Source: Lachnospiraceae bacterium
Lineage (GTDB): Bacteria > Bacillota > Clostridia > Lachnospirales > Lachnospiraceae
Assembly (NCBI GenBank): GCA_024693545.1
Contig: JAILKT010000030.1
Span: forward strand, 1-52,345
DNA: 52,345 nt
Direction of reading: 5' to 3'
Position 1 is the first letter of the stretch, and each line of letters starts with the position of its first letter. Made by a program: the position numbers and the translations under genes. The notes below the pieces were generated by a model, which worked only from the letters and a program-made list of their open reading frames with translations, was not told where the DNA came from and did no database searches. Below, one piece after another: positions 28,280-38,227 of this stretch.

Positions 28280-29307
28280 TCCTTATAATTCATCTGTTTT
28301 AATACGTACGATAAGCTTGAGAGCGAAGGACTTTCGATGATCCTTCCTATGCCGAGTGCAACGGAATTGGCGGGATCGCTGCATATGTTGACGTTAAGCT
28401 CGGTTTCGGAGCCGAGTAATTTAGAAAGATCCTGTATGCTTGCCGATCCACCCGTAACATATATTCCGGAATCAATGATGTCTGATGCGATTTCGGGCGG
28501 TGTATGTTCAAGGATCATCCTAACGTTGTCGACGATGTTTTGCAGATGCTCTCTTATGGCTGTATAAACGAAAGCGCTGTCAATCTCCTTTTCAATGGGA
28601 AGTCCGCTTACAACATCACGTCCGTAAACTTTGATCGCTTTCACTTCGTCTTCACCGGGCAGGACTGCTGTTGCAAGATTGATCTTTATGATCTCTGCAG
28701 TTTTGTTTCCGATGATAAGATTATATTTTTTCTTAACGGCCGAAATTATGTCTTCATCAAACTTATTGCCACCGATAGGTATAAGTTTGCTTAAAACGAT
28801 ACCTCCGAGAGAAAGAACGGAAATCTCGGTGGTGTCAGCGCCTATATCGACAACCATCACTCCGCTTGCATCAGTTACGTTGAGTCCGACACCCAAGGCA
28901 TCGGCGATGGGACGTTCGACTATCTTAACCTTACGGGGCTTGATATTTGTACTGGCGACAAGATCGGTAAAGGCTTTCTTTTCGACTTCGGTAATATCTG
29001 TCGGAGTTGTAACGATAAACTCGCTTCCGTTAAGCTTTCCGTGTGTAGCGGCAAGTTCTTCGAATACGATGTTGAGCATTGCCTGCATATGTTTAATATC
29101 AGCGATAACTCCGTATTTTACAGGATATGTAACCTCTATGTTGGAAGGTGCTTTTCCGAACATCTCAAAAGCTTCGTCACCGACAGCTATTATCCGGTTG
29201 CCGTCAGCAACTGCGATTATATTTTTAGCGTCATAAATAACGCCTTCATTTTTCTTGTAGATCTTAAGAACTCTTGTTCCGAGATCGAGGCCGTAGGTCT
29301 TTGACAT
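28276..29307 (-). CDS. mreB: Actin-like rod shape protein MreB
   Basis: GLDLGTRVLKIY, VMVVDIGADTTEISVLSLGGIVLSKLIPIGGNKFDEDI, GIYVTGGSASIQDL. Confidence 0.94.
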   Translation of the reverse strand: MSKTYGLDLGTRVLKIYKKNEGVIYDAKNIIAVADGNRIIAVGDEAFEMFGKAPSNIEVTYPVKYGVIADIKHMQAMLNIVFEELAATHGKLNGSEFIVTTPTDITEVEKKAFTDLVASTNIKPRKVKIVERPIADALGVGLNVTDASGVMVVDIGADTTEISVLSLGGIVLSKLIPIGGNKFDEDIISAVKKKYNLIIGNKTAEIIKINLATAVLPGEDEVKAIKVYGRDVVSGLPIEKEIDSAFVYTAIREHLQNIVDNVRMILEHTPPEIASDIIDSGIYVTGGSASIQDLSKLLGSETELNVNICSDPANSVALGIGRIIESPSLSSLSYVLKQMNYKD

Positions 29308-29392
29308 AAATCCTCCATATCAGATTCATTATTTTCTGCTCATAATACATATATTTTATATTTAATGTATTTTTAGGCACCAAACTATTATA

Positions 29393-30352
29393 CTATATTC
29401 TGTTAAAAAACGAAACCATAAAAGAGATCATATCTTCTTCGCTTTTATGATCGCGCCTGTCAACATATGTTATGTTTTTCTCTCTTTTCCACCACGTAAG
29501 CTGTTTACGGGCAAAATGACGGGTATCTCTTTTTATTAGCCTGACAGCTTCGTCAAGAGTGATGAGCCCATTTAAATGATCGTCTATTTCCTTGTATGAC
29601 AGTCCCAGCATCGAGATGTTTTTTTGAGTACAGCCCATGTTTCGAAGTCTTTGTACTTCGTCGATCAGACCTTCTTCCATCATTTTATCAACTCTTTTGT
29701 CAATCCCGGAATATATTTCGTTTCTGTCATCGGTTACTACAAAATATACAAAATCATAAGGAGAATTTTTTGATCTTTCCTCCATGTTGTGATCCGAAAT
29801 CCTTCGTCCCGTAATCTCGAAATATTCAATGGCATGAAGAACTTTTTTTATATTGTTCATATGAATCGAAAGAGCTGACTGCGGGTCTATCTTTTGAAGA
29901 TATGCATGCATGTCTTCCGGACTGTTTTTGAAACGTTTCTGTATATCTTCCCTTACTTTTTCCGATGTTTCATCATCATATTCAGTAAAATCGATATCAT
30001 AAAGAAAAGCCTGAATATAAAATCCTGTTCCTCCGACCACTATCGGAACCTTTCCGCGAGAGGCAATGTCATAAGCTGCCTCTCTCGCAAGTTCCTTAAA
30101 TTTTATTACACTGAAGTCTTCGTCAGGATCGCATATATCGATGAGATGATGCTTTACACCACCCATTTCTTCGCGTGTGATCTTGGCAGTACCGATGTCC
30201 ATTCCTCTGTATACCTGCATTGAATCTGCAGAAATGATCTCTCCGCCTATCCGTTTTGCTATTTTAACGGACAGGGAAGTTTTTCCGACGGCTGTCGGAC
30301 CTGCTATGACCATTATTTTTATTTTTTCATCACTCATATTTTTTCCGATCAT
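29393..30352 (-). CDS. miaA: tRNA dimethylallyltransferase MiaA
   Basis: IAGPTAVGKTSLSVKIAKRIGGEIISADSMQVYRGMDIGTAK; ATGA overlap with mutL. Confidence 0.97.
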   Translation of the reverse strand: MIGKNMSDEKIKIMVIAGPTAVGKTSLSVKIAKRIGGEIISADSMQVYRGMDIGTAKITREEMGGVKHHLIDICDPDEDFSVIKFKELAREAAYDIASRGKVPIVVGGTGFYIQAFLYDIDFTEYDDETSEKVREDIQKRFKNSPEDMHAYLQKIDPQSALSIHMNNIKKVLHAIEYFEITGRRISDHNMEERSKNSPYDFVYFVVTDDRNEIYSGIDKRVDKMMEEGLIDEVQRLRNMGCTQKNISMLGLSYKEIDDHLNGLITLDEAVRLIKRDTRHFARKQLTWWKREKNITYVDRRDHKSEEDMISFMVSFFNRI

Positions 30353-32391
30353 ACAATACGTTTAAACAGTTTTTCCATTTCATCTTTGGTTATGCTGATG
30401 AAAATAGGTCTGCCGTGTGGACAATTAAAAGGATCTTTTGCTCTTATGAGCTGTTCTATCAGCGCTTTGGCTTCCTCATAGGATATTTTAGAATTGCCTT
30501 TTATAGCGGCTTTGCAGGCTCTTGTAGCGAGCTGTTCCCTCAGAGACAGCGTTTTCTCTTTATCAAACGTTTTATCCAGCATATCATTGAGAAGTTCGAG
30601 AAACAGATTTTTGGGGTCTATTCCATGGTCCTGCAGAGGTACTGCGGTAAGTAAATATTCTCTTCCGCCGTAAGGTTCGATCTCAAAACCGAGTTCTCTG
30701 AACTTGTCCATATTGGAATCAAGACATTCGATCTCTTTGACATTGAGAGAAACACAGATACCCGGCATCAGCGCTTGAGGATTGCATATTTCTTCAGCGG
30801 CCATACTCATAAATTTTTCATACATGATCTTTTCATGAGCGGCATGCTGATCGATAAAAAATGCCTCGTCACCGTGCGATATAAGCCAGTAGGTGTCAAA
30901 AACCTGTCCGATTATGTTGTAATCGGCGTTGAGAGAATTCTTAAAGCTTTCCTTGGTCTCCTCTTCTATATCACCCGTATCGGTATTCAGACTGAATTGA
31001 GGAGCGTTTTTGTATAGAGTTTGTCCGTCACGGCCGGGTGAAGCAAAAGAATTTTCTTTAAAAAATCCTTTTTCTTCGATAGTAAGCTTCTGCTTTGATG
31101 TGGAAAGTTCTATACCGCTTGTCTTCAGAAAACTTCCGCCTTCGTCATTATCATTTCTCTTATTATCCTCAGTGTCTTTTTCATCATCGTAAACATTCGG
31201 CAGCGGCATATATTGATTTTTTTGAACGGAATGAGCCTCCTGCGGGGCGTAGCGCTCCTGCTGAGTCCCCTCCTGCGGTGCGTAGCGAGCCAAGACGGGG
31301 CTGTCTTGCGACGGACGAGTATCGGATGATAATATACTCGCCGAAACATCAGAAGGCTCATATGCGCTTTTAAACGGCTTGTAAGCAGGTTCCTCTAGCG
31401 CTTTCGGAACAATCTGAATATTTTCAAGAGTTTTCTTTACCGTATGATATACAATATCATAAATATCAACGGAATCTTTAAATCTGACTTCAAGTTTTGC
31501 GGGATGTACATTAATATCAACCAGTTCTTTGTCTATTTCCAGAAACAGAACCGTAAATGGAAATTTATGTTGCATAAGGAAAGGCGCATAAGCGTCTTCT
31601 ATAGCCTTTGTTACGGTTTTATTTCTGATATAGCGTCCGTTTACATAATAATATTCGTCGGACCTGTTTGCACGTGCCACAATAGGCTTTGCAATGAATC
31701 CGCTAACCTTCAGCGGGCCGTCTTGACTGATGACAGGCGTGAGGCTTTCGCTCATCTCTCTTCCGTACATGGAATAGATGATATCTTTTATGCTACCGTT
31801 ACCGTTTGAAAAGAATACGGAACGTCCGTTGCTTATAAGTCTGAAAGATATTCCCGGATTTGCGATGGCGATCTTTTCTATCACATCAGTGATATAGGCG
31901 GTTTCGGTGGTTGCCGACTTAAGGAATTTCTTCCTTGCCGGTATCTTTGAAAATATATCCTTAACTATGATCGTTGTGCCGTCCGGTGCGCCTACCTGAG
32001 TTACATTGTCCGATCTGCCGGGTTCATATCTTGCTCCCAGAAGCGCGTCTTTTTCTTTTGTTATTATCTCGGTGTCGGATACACTTGCTATGCTTGGAAG
32101 CGCCTCACCTCTAAAACCCAGTGTGCTGATCGTGAACAGGTCGGATGCATCCTTTAATTTACTTGTGGCATGAGGGAGAAATGCGGTTTTTACTTCGTTT
32201 ATGTTTATACCGCATCCGTTATCGGTTATCCTGATCAGTTCACTGCCGCCGCCTTTGATCTCAACCGTAATCGTGCTTGATGATGCATCTATTGCGTTTT
32301 CAACAAGCTCCTTTACGACAGACGAAGGTCTTTCGATCACCTCTCCGGCTGCTATTCTGTTAATCGTTTCGACATCAAGGATATTGATCAT
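30349..32391 (-). CDS. mutL: DNA mismatch repair protein MutL (endonuclease-type)
   Basis: MINILDVETINRIAAGEVIERPSSVVKELVENAIDA; DQHAAHEKIMYE endonuclease motif; CPHGRP. Start 32391 preferred. Confidence 0.97.
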   Translation of the reverse strand: MINILDVETINRIAAGEVIERPSSVVKELVENAIDASSSTITVEIKGGGSELIRITDNGCGININEVKTAFLPHATSKLKDASDLFTISTLGFRGEALPSIASVSDTEIITKEKDALLGARYEPGRSDNVTQVGAPDGTTIIVKDIFSKIPARKKFLKSATTETAYITDVIEKIAIANPGISFRLISNGRSVFFSNGNGSIKDIIYSMYGREMSESLTPVISQDGPLKVSGFIAKPIVARANRSDEYYYVNGRYIRNKTVTKAIEDAYAPFLMQHKFPFTVLFLEIDKELVDINVHPAKLEVRFKDSVDIYDIVYHTVKKTLENIQIVPKALEEPAYKPFKSAYEPSDVSASILSSDTRPSQDSPVLARYAPQEGTQQERYAPQEAHSVQKNQYMPLPNVYDDEKDTEDNKRNDNDEGGSFLKTSGIELSTSKQKLTIEEKGFFKENSFASPGRDGQTLYKNAPQFSLNTDTGDIEEETKESFKNSLNADYNIIGQVFDTYWLISHGDEAFFIDQHAAHEKIMYEKFMSMAAEEICNPQALMPGICVSLNVKEIECLDSNMDKFRELGFEIEPYGGREYLLTAVPLQDHGIDPKNLFLELLNDMLDKTFDKEKTLSLREQLATRACKAAIKGNSKISYEEAKALIEQLIRAKDPFNCPHGRPIFISITKDEMEKLFKRIV
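31236..31287. repeat. Two 19-bp GC-rich direct repeats (33-bp period) inside the mutL linker
   Basis: CCTCCTGCGGGGCGTAGCG (31236-31254) and CCTCCTGCGGTGCGTAGCG (31269-31287), encoding RYAPQE twice. Confidence 0.85.
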
Positions 32392-32464
32392 TTTATCTCT
32401 CCGGTTTCTAAGTGCTGCATTTTTTTTTAACATTCCGGTGCGGAAACATCGCCGGCGCCGTGTT

Positions 32465-35146
32465 TTATTTGAGTTCTTCCTTTAAATCGCTTAAGATGTT
32501 CATACATTCTATAGGAGTAAGCGATGTGATATCCAGTTCCCGAATCCGCTTTATCACCTCGGATTCGTTTTTGTCATCTTCCGAGTCAGCCGGCTGAAGA
32601 TCGGGATCAAAAAAGTTTATCTGGCCTTCTCCGACATATCTGTTACTTCTTTTTCTTCTGGGCGTAAGATCGTTTTCTATCCTTTCGGATATTTCGTTAT
32701 TGGCGAGAAGCTTTGTTATATCCTTTGCTCTTTTGATGATCGAGCGGGGAAGTCCTGCCAGCTTGGCCACTTCTATTCCGTAACTTCTGTTGGCGCCCCC
32801 TCTGATTATCTTACGAAGAAATACGATATCCTCGCCCTCTTCTTTTACAGCCACGCAGTAATTGATAACTCCTTCGAGTCGTCCTTCAAGTTCGTTAAGT
32901 TCATGATAATGTGTGGCAAACATTGTTTTTGCACCTATGAGCTTCTTACTGCAGATGTGCTCAAGAACAGCCCAGGCGATCGCCAGACCGTCAAACGTAC
33001 TTGTTCCGCGTCCGATCTCATCAAGTATGATAAGGCTTTTAGCCGTGGCGTTTCTGACTATAACCGACACTTCGTTCATTTCAACCATGAATGTACTCTG
33101 ACCCGAAGCAAGATCGTCCGATGCACCGACTCGTGTAAATATTCTGTCTACGACGCCTATATGCGCTTTCTTTGCAGGCACAAAGAAACCGCACTGAGCC
33201 ATAAGCACAATAAGAGCTGTTTGACGCATATACGTCGATTTTCCGGCCATATTCGGACCTGTTATGAGCAGTACCCTGCTTACCTGATCGTTTAAAAGAC
33301 AGTCATTATCTACAAAATTCTCTCTTCCGATAAACTGTTCGACAACGGGATGACGTCCTTCTATGATATCTATTACAGCGCTGTCATCGACATCCGGTCG
33401 TACATAGCCGTTTCTTTCTGCAACAACGGCTATGCTGCACATGGCATCGATACAGGCTATACAATGTGCCGTGCCGAGGATTCTTGATATATTTTCGGAT
33501 ATCACATCTCTGATCTCGTTAAATATATCATATTCAAGTGAAAAAAGTCTGTCCTGTGCGTGAAGTATCTTGTCTTCAAGTTCTTTGAGTTCCTCGTTCG
33601 TATATCTTTCGGCACCGGTAAGTGTCTGCTTTCTTGTCCAGCTTTCGGGAACCATCTCTTTAAATGAATTAGTAACTTCATAGTAGTAACCGAATACCTT
33701 GTTGTACTTTATTCTTAGATTTCTTATACCTGTTTCTTCACGTTTTTTTGTTTCGAGTTCAAGAAGCCAGTTCTTTCCTTCAGTCTTGGCGTTTCTTAAT
33801 GAATCAACCTCTTCGTTAAAGCCCGGCTTTATTATACCGCCTTCTTTGATCGAAAGCGGCGGATCCTCGCTTATGGCTTTATCGATCAGCTCAAAAAGAT
33901 CATAGAGAGTATCAAATCGATCATATATGTTTTTAATTATCAGACTGTTAAATGCTTTTAAAAGATCTTTAACGGCAGGCAAGGTGTAAAGTGAAGAACC
34001 GAATGCCTTTAAATCTCTCGGAGTAGCGCTTCTGTAGCTGATACGTCCCGAAAGACGTTCAAGGTCATATACGCTGCCCAGATATTCACGTATCTCTTCC
34101 CTGTCGATCATATTGTTTTTAAGCTCTTCGACGCAGTCCAGCCTCATATTGATTTCGGACGGGTCTACAAGCGGTTGCTCTATATAACTTTTTAAAAGTC
34201 TTCCTCCCATTGCTGTACGTGACTTGTCAATAACCCACAGAAGAGAACCTTTTTTCTCCTTGTCTCGCATCGTTTCGAGCAGTTCGAGATTCCTTCGTGT
34301 CGAATTATCGACTATCATATAGCGGCTGCGACAATATGTTGATATTTTTGTAAGATTTGAAAGCTCATTTTTTTGTGTGTGTTTGAGAAACAAGAAAAGA
34401 TTTGCTGCCGCAATCATTCCGAAGGGATAGTCATTGACTGTTGCCTTTATTTCCTCTTTGTCTTCGAAATGCTCGATAAGGCAGTCTGTATTATCTGTCT
34501 CATATCGATCATCAAGAAGAGAGGGACTCAGGTTCCCCGAAGGATCTATGTCTTCAAGCGATAATCCGCTGCTTAATGCGTCATCGTTCAGAAGTACCTC
34601 TTTGGGATTGTATCTGAGGACTTCATCGTGTGTTTCCGCTACTGTTTTACATTCGGTCACATAGAACTCACCTGTCGAAATATCGGTAGCTGCAAGCCCG
34701 AAAATACTATCCGTCATAACTATGCAAACAAGAAATGAATTACTTTTTTCTTCAAGTGCATCGGCCGATATATTTGTTCCGGGAGTGACAATTCTGATCA
34801 CTTCTCTTTTTACAAGTCCTTTGGCAAGAGCAGGGTCTTCTACCTGTTCACAGATAGCGACCCTGTAGTTCTTTCCGACAAGTCTGGAAAGGTATGATTC
34901 ATAAGAATGATAAGGAATGCCGCACATTGCCGCTCTCTTGTCGAGACCGCAGTTTTTTCCGGTCAGAACAAGTTCCAGCTCGGATGAGACTTTTACGGCA
35001 TCTTCGAAAAACATTTCGTAGAAATCTCCCAATCTGTAAAAAAGTACGCAATCGTGGTATTCATCTTTTACAGACTTATATTGTTCCATAAGCGGCGAAA
35101 GCTGCATGCCCTTTACATCATTAAGGCTGGTGTATAATTCTTCCAT
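32465..35146 (-). CDS. mutS: DNA mismatch repair protein MutS
   Basis: N-terminal QYKSVKDEYHDCVLFYRLGDFYEMFFEDA; LLITGPNMAGKSTYMRQ; LIILDEIGRGTSTFDGLAIAWAV. Confidence 0.98.
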   Translation of the reverse strand: MEELYTSLNDVKGMQLSPLMEQYKSVKDEYHDCVLFYRLGDFYEMFFEDAVKVSSELELVLTGKNCGLDKRAAMCGIPYHSYESYLSRLVGKNYRVAICEQVEDPALAKGLVKREVIRIVTPGTNISADALEEKSNSFLVCIVMTDSIFGLAATDISTGEFYVTECKTVAETHDEVLRYNPKEVLLNDDALSSGLSLEDIDPSGNLSPSLLDDRYETDNTDCLIEHFEDKEEIKATVNDYPFGMIAAANLFLFLKHTQKNELSNLTKISTYCRSRYMIVDNSTRRNLELLETMRDKEKKGSLLWVIDKSRTAMGGRLLKSYIEQPLVDPSEINMRLDCVEELKNNMIDREEIREYLGSVYDLERLSGRISYRSATPRDLKAFGSSLYTLPAVKDLLKAFNSLIIKNIYDRFDTLYDLFELIDKAISEDPPLSIKEGGIIKPGFNEEVDSLRNAKTEGKNWLLELETKKREETGIRNLRIKYNKVFGYYYEVTNSFKEMVPESWTRKQTLTGAERYTNEELKELEDKILHAQDRLFSLEYDIFNEIRDVISENISRILGTAHCIACIDAMCSIAVVAERNGYVRPDVDDSAVIDIIEGRHPVVEQFIGRENFVDNDCLLNDQVSRVLLITGPNMAGKSTYMRQTALIVLMAQCGFFVPAKKAHIGVVDRIFTRVGASDDLASGQSTFMVEMNEVSVIVRNATAKSLIILDEIGRGTSTFDGLAIAWAVLEHICSKKLIGAKTMFATHYHELNELEGRLEGVINYCVAVKEEGEDIVFLRKIIRGGANRSYGIEVAKLAGLPRSIIKRAKDITKLLANNEISERIENDLTPRRKRSNRYVGEGQINFFDPDLQPADSEDDKNESEVIKRIRELDITSLTPIECMNILSDLKEELK

Positions 35147-35149
35147 GGT

Positions 35150-36811
35150 TTAGTAAACCTTCCATTCATTTGTTTCCAAGTAGTTCTGAGCCATTTCGGT
35201 TGCAGTGGTTATGATCTCGTCCGGGTAACCGAGAATCGAAAGAAGCTTGATAGCGTTTCTCGATACGGCCCGTCCGTCGCGCAGTTGATAATCAAACAAT
35301 ACTTCGTTTTCACTTACCTGTTCTTCAAAGTGATAATTATTATAATAATTTTCGAGAATATAAGTAAGCTCAATATCGTGAGTTGCCGCAAAGCAGATCG
35401 ATTTCGAAGTAGCAAGCGAATAAAGGATCCGTGAAGAGGCTGCGATCCTTTCCAGCGTGTTTGTTCCTTTTAAAACCTCGTCTATAAATACAAGCGAGGG
35501 AACGTCCTCATTCATCCTCTCGATGATCCTCTTAAGAGACCTGATTTCAACGATATAGTAACTCTGACCGCCTATAATGTCGTCTTTTAAAGCCATGGAA
35601 GACATTATATTGAAAAATGATGTTTCATATGATCTTGCCAGAGCGGTATATATTGTTTGTGAAAGTATCTGATTGATCGCTACGCTTTTTATAAATGTGG
35701 ATTTTCCGGATGCATTCGAGCCGGTCAAAAGAATACTCCTGTCGGTAGTGAACGAAGAAGGAACAGGATCCTCGACAAGCGGATGAAACATACCGTCTGC
35801 CGATATCTTTCTTTCGTCCGAAAATACCGGTACACAATTCCTGCCCATAAGCTCTCTGAACGAAGCAACCGAGATCATACTGTCAAGCAGTCCGATTGTT
35901 TCGAATATCTCGTAAAAAGTCTTCTCCTTGTTCAGGAAAGTTTTATACATAAAATTAAACTTAATCAGATCAAGATGAAATATCATTCTGAGGTAATCAA
36001 GCATGATCTGTGCAAGATCCGAAGAGTTAAGTCCCGAACTCGATACAAGCCATGAGCCGTGTCTCATGCCGTTGAATTCTTTGATACATGATTTTAGACG
36101 ATCCATATAAGGCTTTAATTCATCGTTCGAAACATTAATCTTTTTGGCAGAATCAAGCGATCTTATTATAAAGCCTATTATCACGAAATAATTATCAACT
36201 TTAGCCTTATATTTAAAATACGAGAATATATTAACAAATAGCATTATTACGGTAGCTGTTATTCCAAGGGGAGGATTGACAAAAATATATACCACCGAAA
36301 GAGCAAGCAGAAAATCCAGGAGTAAATGAATAGATGCGCCTTCGAGTGTAGCATTTTTAAGACTGCCCATATACTCAAAGACAGATATCTTTTTCATGAT
36401 ACCCATTATTGCAAATTGAGTTGAAAGTTCGTTTCGGAGTTTTTTGTCACGCGAAAAAATATTGATAAGTTTGCCGCGTTCTTTAAGTTTTTCTTCCGAT
36501 ACCTGCGGTGAACGGAGCAACGCATATAAATACTCTTCCCCGTATGCGCTGTTACAGGCATTGATCAGATTATAGACATTATCCATACTGAGATCGTTCC
36601 ATGTGATATCATCAATATCATAAGGAGTGGGATGATCTTTGAAATAGTACTTTAACGCTTCGGATTTCTCGGATGAATACGTTTTCTGCGGTATTTTTCC
36701 ATAGGCATAATCTACTTTGGCCAAAAGCTTTTTGGCTGTTTTTCTTTGATCATAGATGCCTTTTATGAATAAAATGACAACTACTGCGATCACGATCAGT
36801 GCCACTTGCAT
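35150..36811 (-). CDS. Membrane-anchored MutS-family ATPase (paralog without mismatch-recognition domain)
   Basis: N-terminal TM (VALIVIAVVVILFIKGIY), internal hydrophobic pair, then LLTGSNASGKSTFIKS, LVFIDEVLKGTNTLERIAAS, CFAATHDIEL. Confidence 0.85.
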   Translation of the reverse strand: MQVALIVIAVVVILFIKGIYDQRKTAKKLLAKVDYAYGKIPQKTYSSEKSEALKYYFKDHPTPYDIDDITWNDLSMDNVYNLINACNSAYGEEYLYALLRSPQVSEEKLKERGKLINIFSRDKKLRNELSTQFAIMGIMKKISVFEYMGSLKNATLEGASIHLLLDFLLALSVVYIFVNPPLGITATVIMLFVNIFSYFKYKAKVDNYFVIIGFIIRSLDSAKKINVSNDELKPYMDRLKSCIKEFNGMRHGSWLVSSSGLNSSDLAQIMLDYLRMIFHLDLIKFNFMYKTFLNKEKTFYEIFETIGLLDSMISVASFRELMGRNCVPVFSDERKISADGMFHPLVEDPVPSSFTTDRSILLTGSNASGKSTFIKSVAINQILSQTIYTALARSYETSFFNIMSSMALKDDIIGGQSYYIVEIRSLKRIIERMNEDVPSLVFIDEVLKGTNTLERIAASSRILYSLATSKSICFAATHDIELTYILENYYNNYHFEEQVSENEVLFDYQLRDGRAVSRNAIKLLSILGYPDEIITTATEMAQNYLETNEWKVY

Positions 36812-36917
36812 TGATACATCCTCCCCGATGAATACTGTATTGTTATAAATATATGATTTCCCCGGGTTATAAGCGGTACTGAAAAAATAATATCATTCGG
36901 CGCAAAACCCGTTCTTA

Positions 36918-36946
36918 ATAATATAGTTTTGAGGGGGGATTGTCAA
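36918..36946 (-). promoter_or_regulatory. Promoter upstream of the mutS-like / mutS / mutL run
   Basis: On - strand TTGACA, 17-nt spacer, TATTAT. Confidence 0.78.
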
Positions 36947-36997
36947 TAAACGCACCTGCTGATAAGTCATTAAAATCTTATAAAAAAGTAAAGAAAA

Positions 36998-37031
36998 ACC
37001 GGGATAGATATCGGCATAAATCTACCCCGGT
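36998..37031 (-). terminator. Terminator of NlpC/P60 gene
   Basis: On - strand ACCGGGGTAGAT...ATCTATCCCGGT followed by TTTTTC; one G-U pair. Confidence 0.82.
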
Positions 37032-37055
37032 AAACAATGAATTGTTTTCAAACCA

Positions 37056-38180
37056 TCAATCAAGGAAATTCTTAATCATAGCTACTTTCATACAATTAAT
37101 ATCAGAAATAACGGCACAACCCGAATTACTGCTTTCATGAATGATCTGTCCACCGCCGATATATATGGCGACATGACTTACACGACCCTTCTTAAGCTTG
37201 TAAAATACAAGATCACCGGGCTTTGCATTTTCATATGTAACCTTGCGGCCTTCAGATGCTCCAGCAAGTGTATAAGAAGAACGACCTATACTCTGAAGAT
37301 CAAAACCGCACTTTTTATAAATTGCGCAGCAGAATCCAGAACAATCTGCTCCTTTTTTAAGGCTGAGACCGCCCCAAACGTATTTAAGACCGAGATGCTT
37401 CTTTGCTTCGCTAATGATACCTGCTCTTATCGCGGTTACGTTTTTAACGCCTATATCTCCGACTACTTCCTCTACAGAACAACCGTAAACAAGATTTCTT
37501 CCGACAGTAACAAATTTTTTCAGAGCATAACAAGGCTTATCATCATAAATAACAGCAACCCACTCTGATTTATCGGGTCCGAGAACTACCTGATTGGCAG
37601 TATCGACCAAAACTGATTCGTTTTTATAAATTGTAGCAACGACATTATCCGAGTTCTCCGTTGAAGGAGTGCTCCTGAGATTGAGTGCGCCCGAATTTGC
37701 CGTAGCAACGACGGGAGCAACTTCTTCCACCTTTGCCTTTGCTGCTATACCTTTATAGAGATACTCTTCCGCAACATATCCTTCAAGCTCGCCCGATTTG
37801 ATCTTCACAAAACCGTATTCGGGATCGGAAATGATATAACATACACCATTCCTTGGAAGATAACCTATTATATCGGAATCGGTTGTAGCGGCTTTACGAA
37901 CATTTAGAAATGCATCGACTTTAGCAAATGCCGCATTATCGGGAAGAGAAAGATCGTTTGAAAGAAGTGTTGAAACAAATGCGTCTTCATCTTCGATGAT
38001 CACATCGTCTGCATTTTCGTAGAAATTATCGATAACCAAAGATGCACCGCAAAGAGATGTCTCACCTTTAACTGTATCGGCATGCGCAGCATTAAAGCCC
38101 ATGAAAACGATCATGGCACCTGTTATCAGGAAAAGATATGAAATCTTGTTGCGCATTGACTTTAACATCTTAAACCTCAC
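37056..38180 (-). CDS. Secreted NlpC/P60 endopeptidase with SH3-like domains
   Basis: Signal peptide; two SH3b-like segments (FLNVRKAATTDSDIIGYL; LNLRSTPSTENSDNVVATI); ADCSGFCCAIYKKCGF, VSHVAIYIGGGQIIHES. Confidence 0.93.
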   Translation of the reverse strand: MRFKMLKSMRNKISYLFLITGAMIVFMGFNAAHADTVKGETSLCGASLVIDNFYENADDVIIEDEDAFVSTLLSNDLSLPDNAAFAKVDAFLNVRKAATTDSDIIGYLPRNGVCYIISDPEYGFVKIKSGELEGYVAEEYLYKGIAAKAKVEEVAPVVATANSGALNLRSTPSTENSDNVVATIYKNESVLVDTANQVVLGPDKSEWVAVIYDDKPCYALKKFVTVGRNLVYGCSVEEVVGDIGVKNVTAIRAGIISEAKKHLGLKYVWGGLSLKKGADCSGFCCAIYKKCGFDLQSIGRSSYTLAGASEGRKVTYENAKPGDLVFYKLKKGRVSHVAIYIGGGQIIHESSNSGCAVISDINCMKVAMIKNFLD

Positions 38181-38197
38181 ACTTCAAACAACACAAA

Positions 38198-38214
38198 TGT
38201 TACGAAAATGTTAC
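38198..38214 (+). promoter_or_regulatory. Candidate WalR (YycF) binding site
   Basis: TGTTAC-GAAAA-TGTTAC matches TGT[AT]A[ATC]-N5-TGT[AT]A[ATC] exactly; lies between promoter and start codon of the NlpC/P60 gene. Confidence 0.5.
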
Positions 38215-38227
38215 GATAGCAAAACAA

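Noticed and set aside
28631-29236. 201-aa + strand ORF opposite mreB
   Set aside because: Low-complexity shadow frame antisense to a clear MreB; no RBS.
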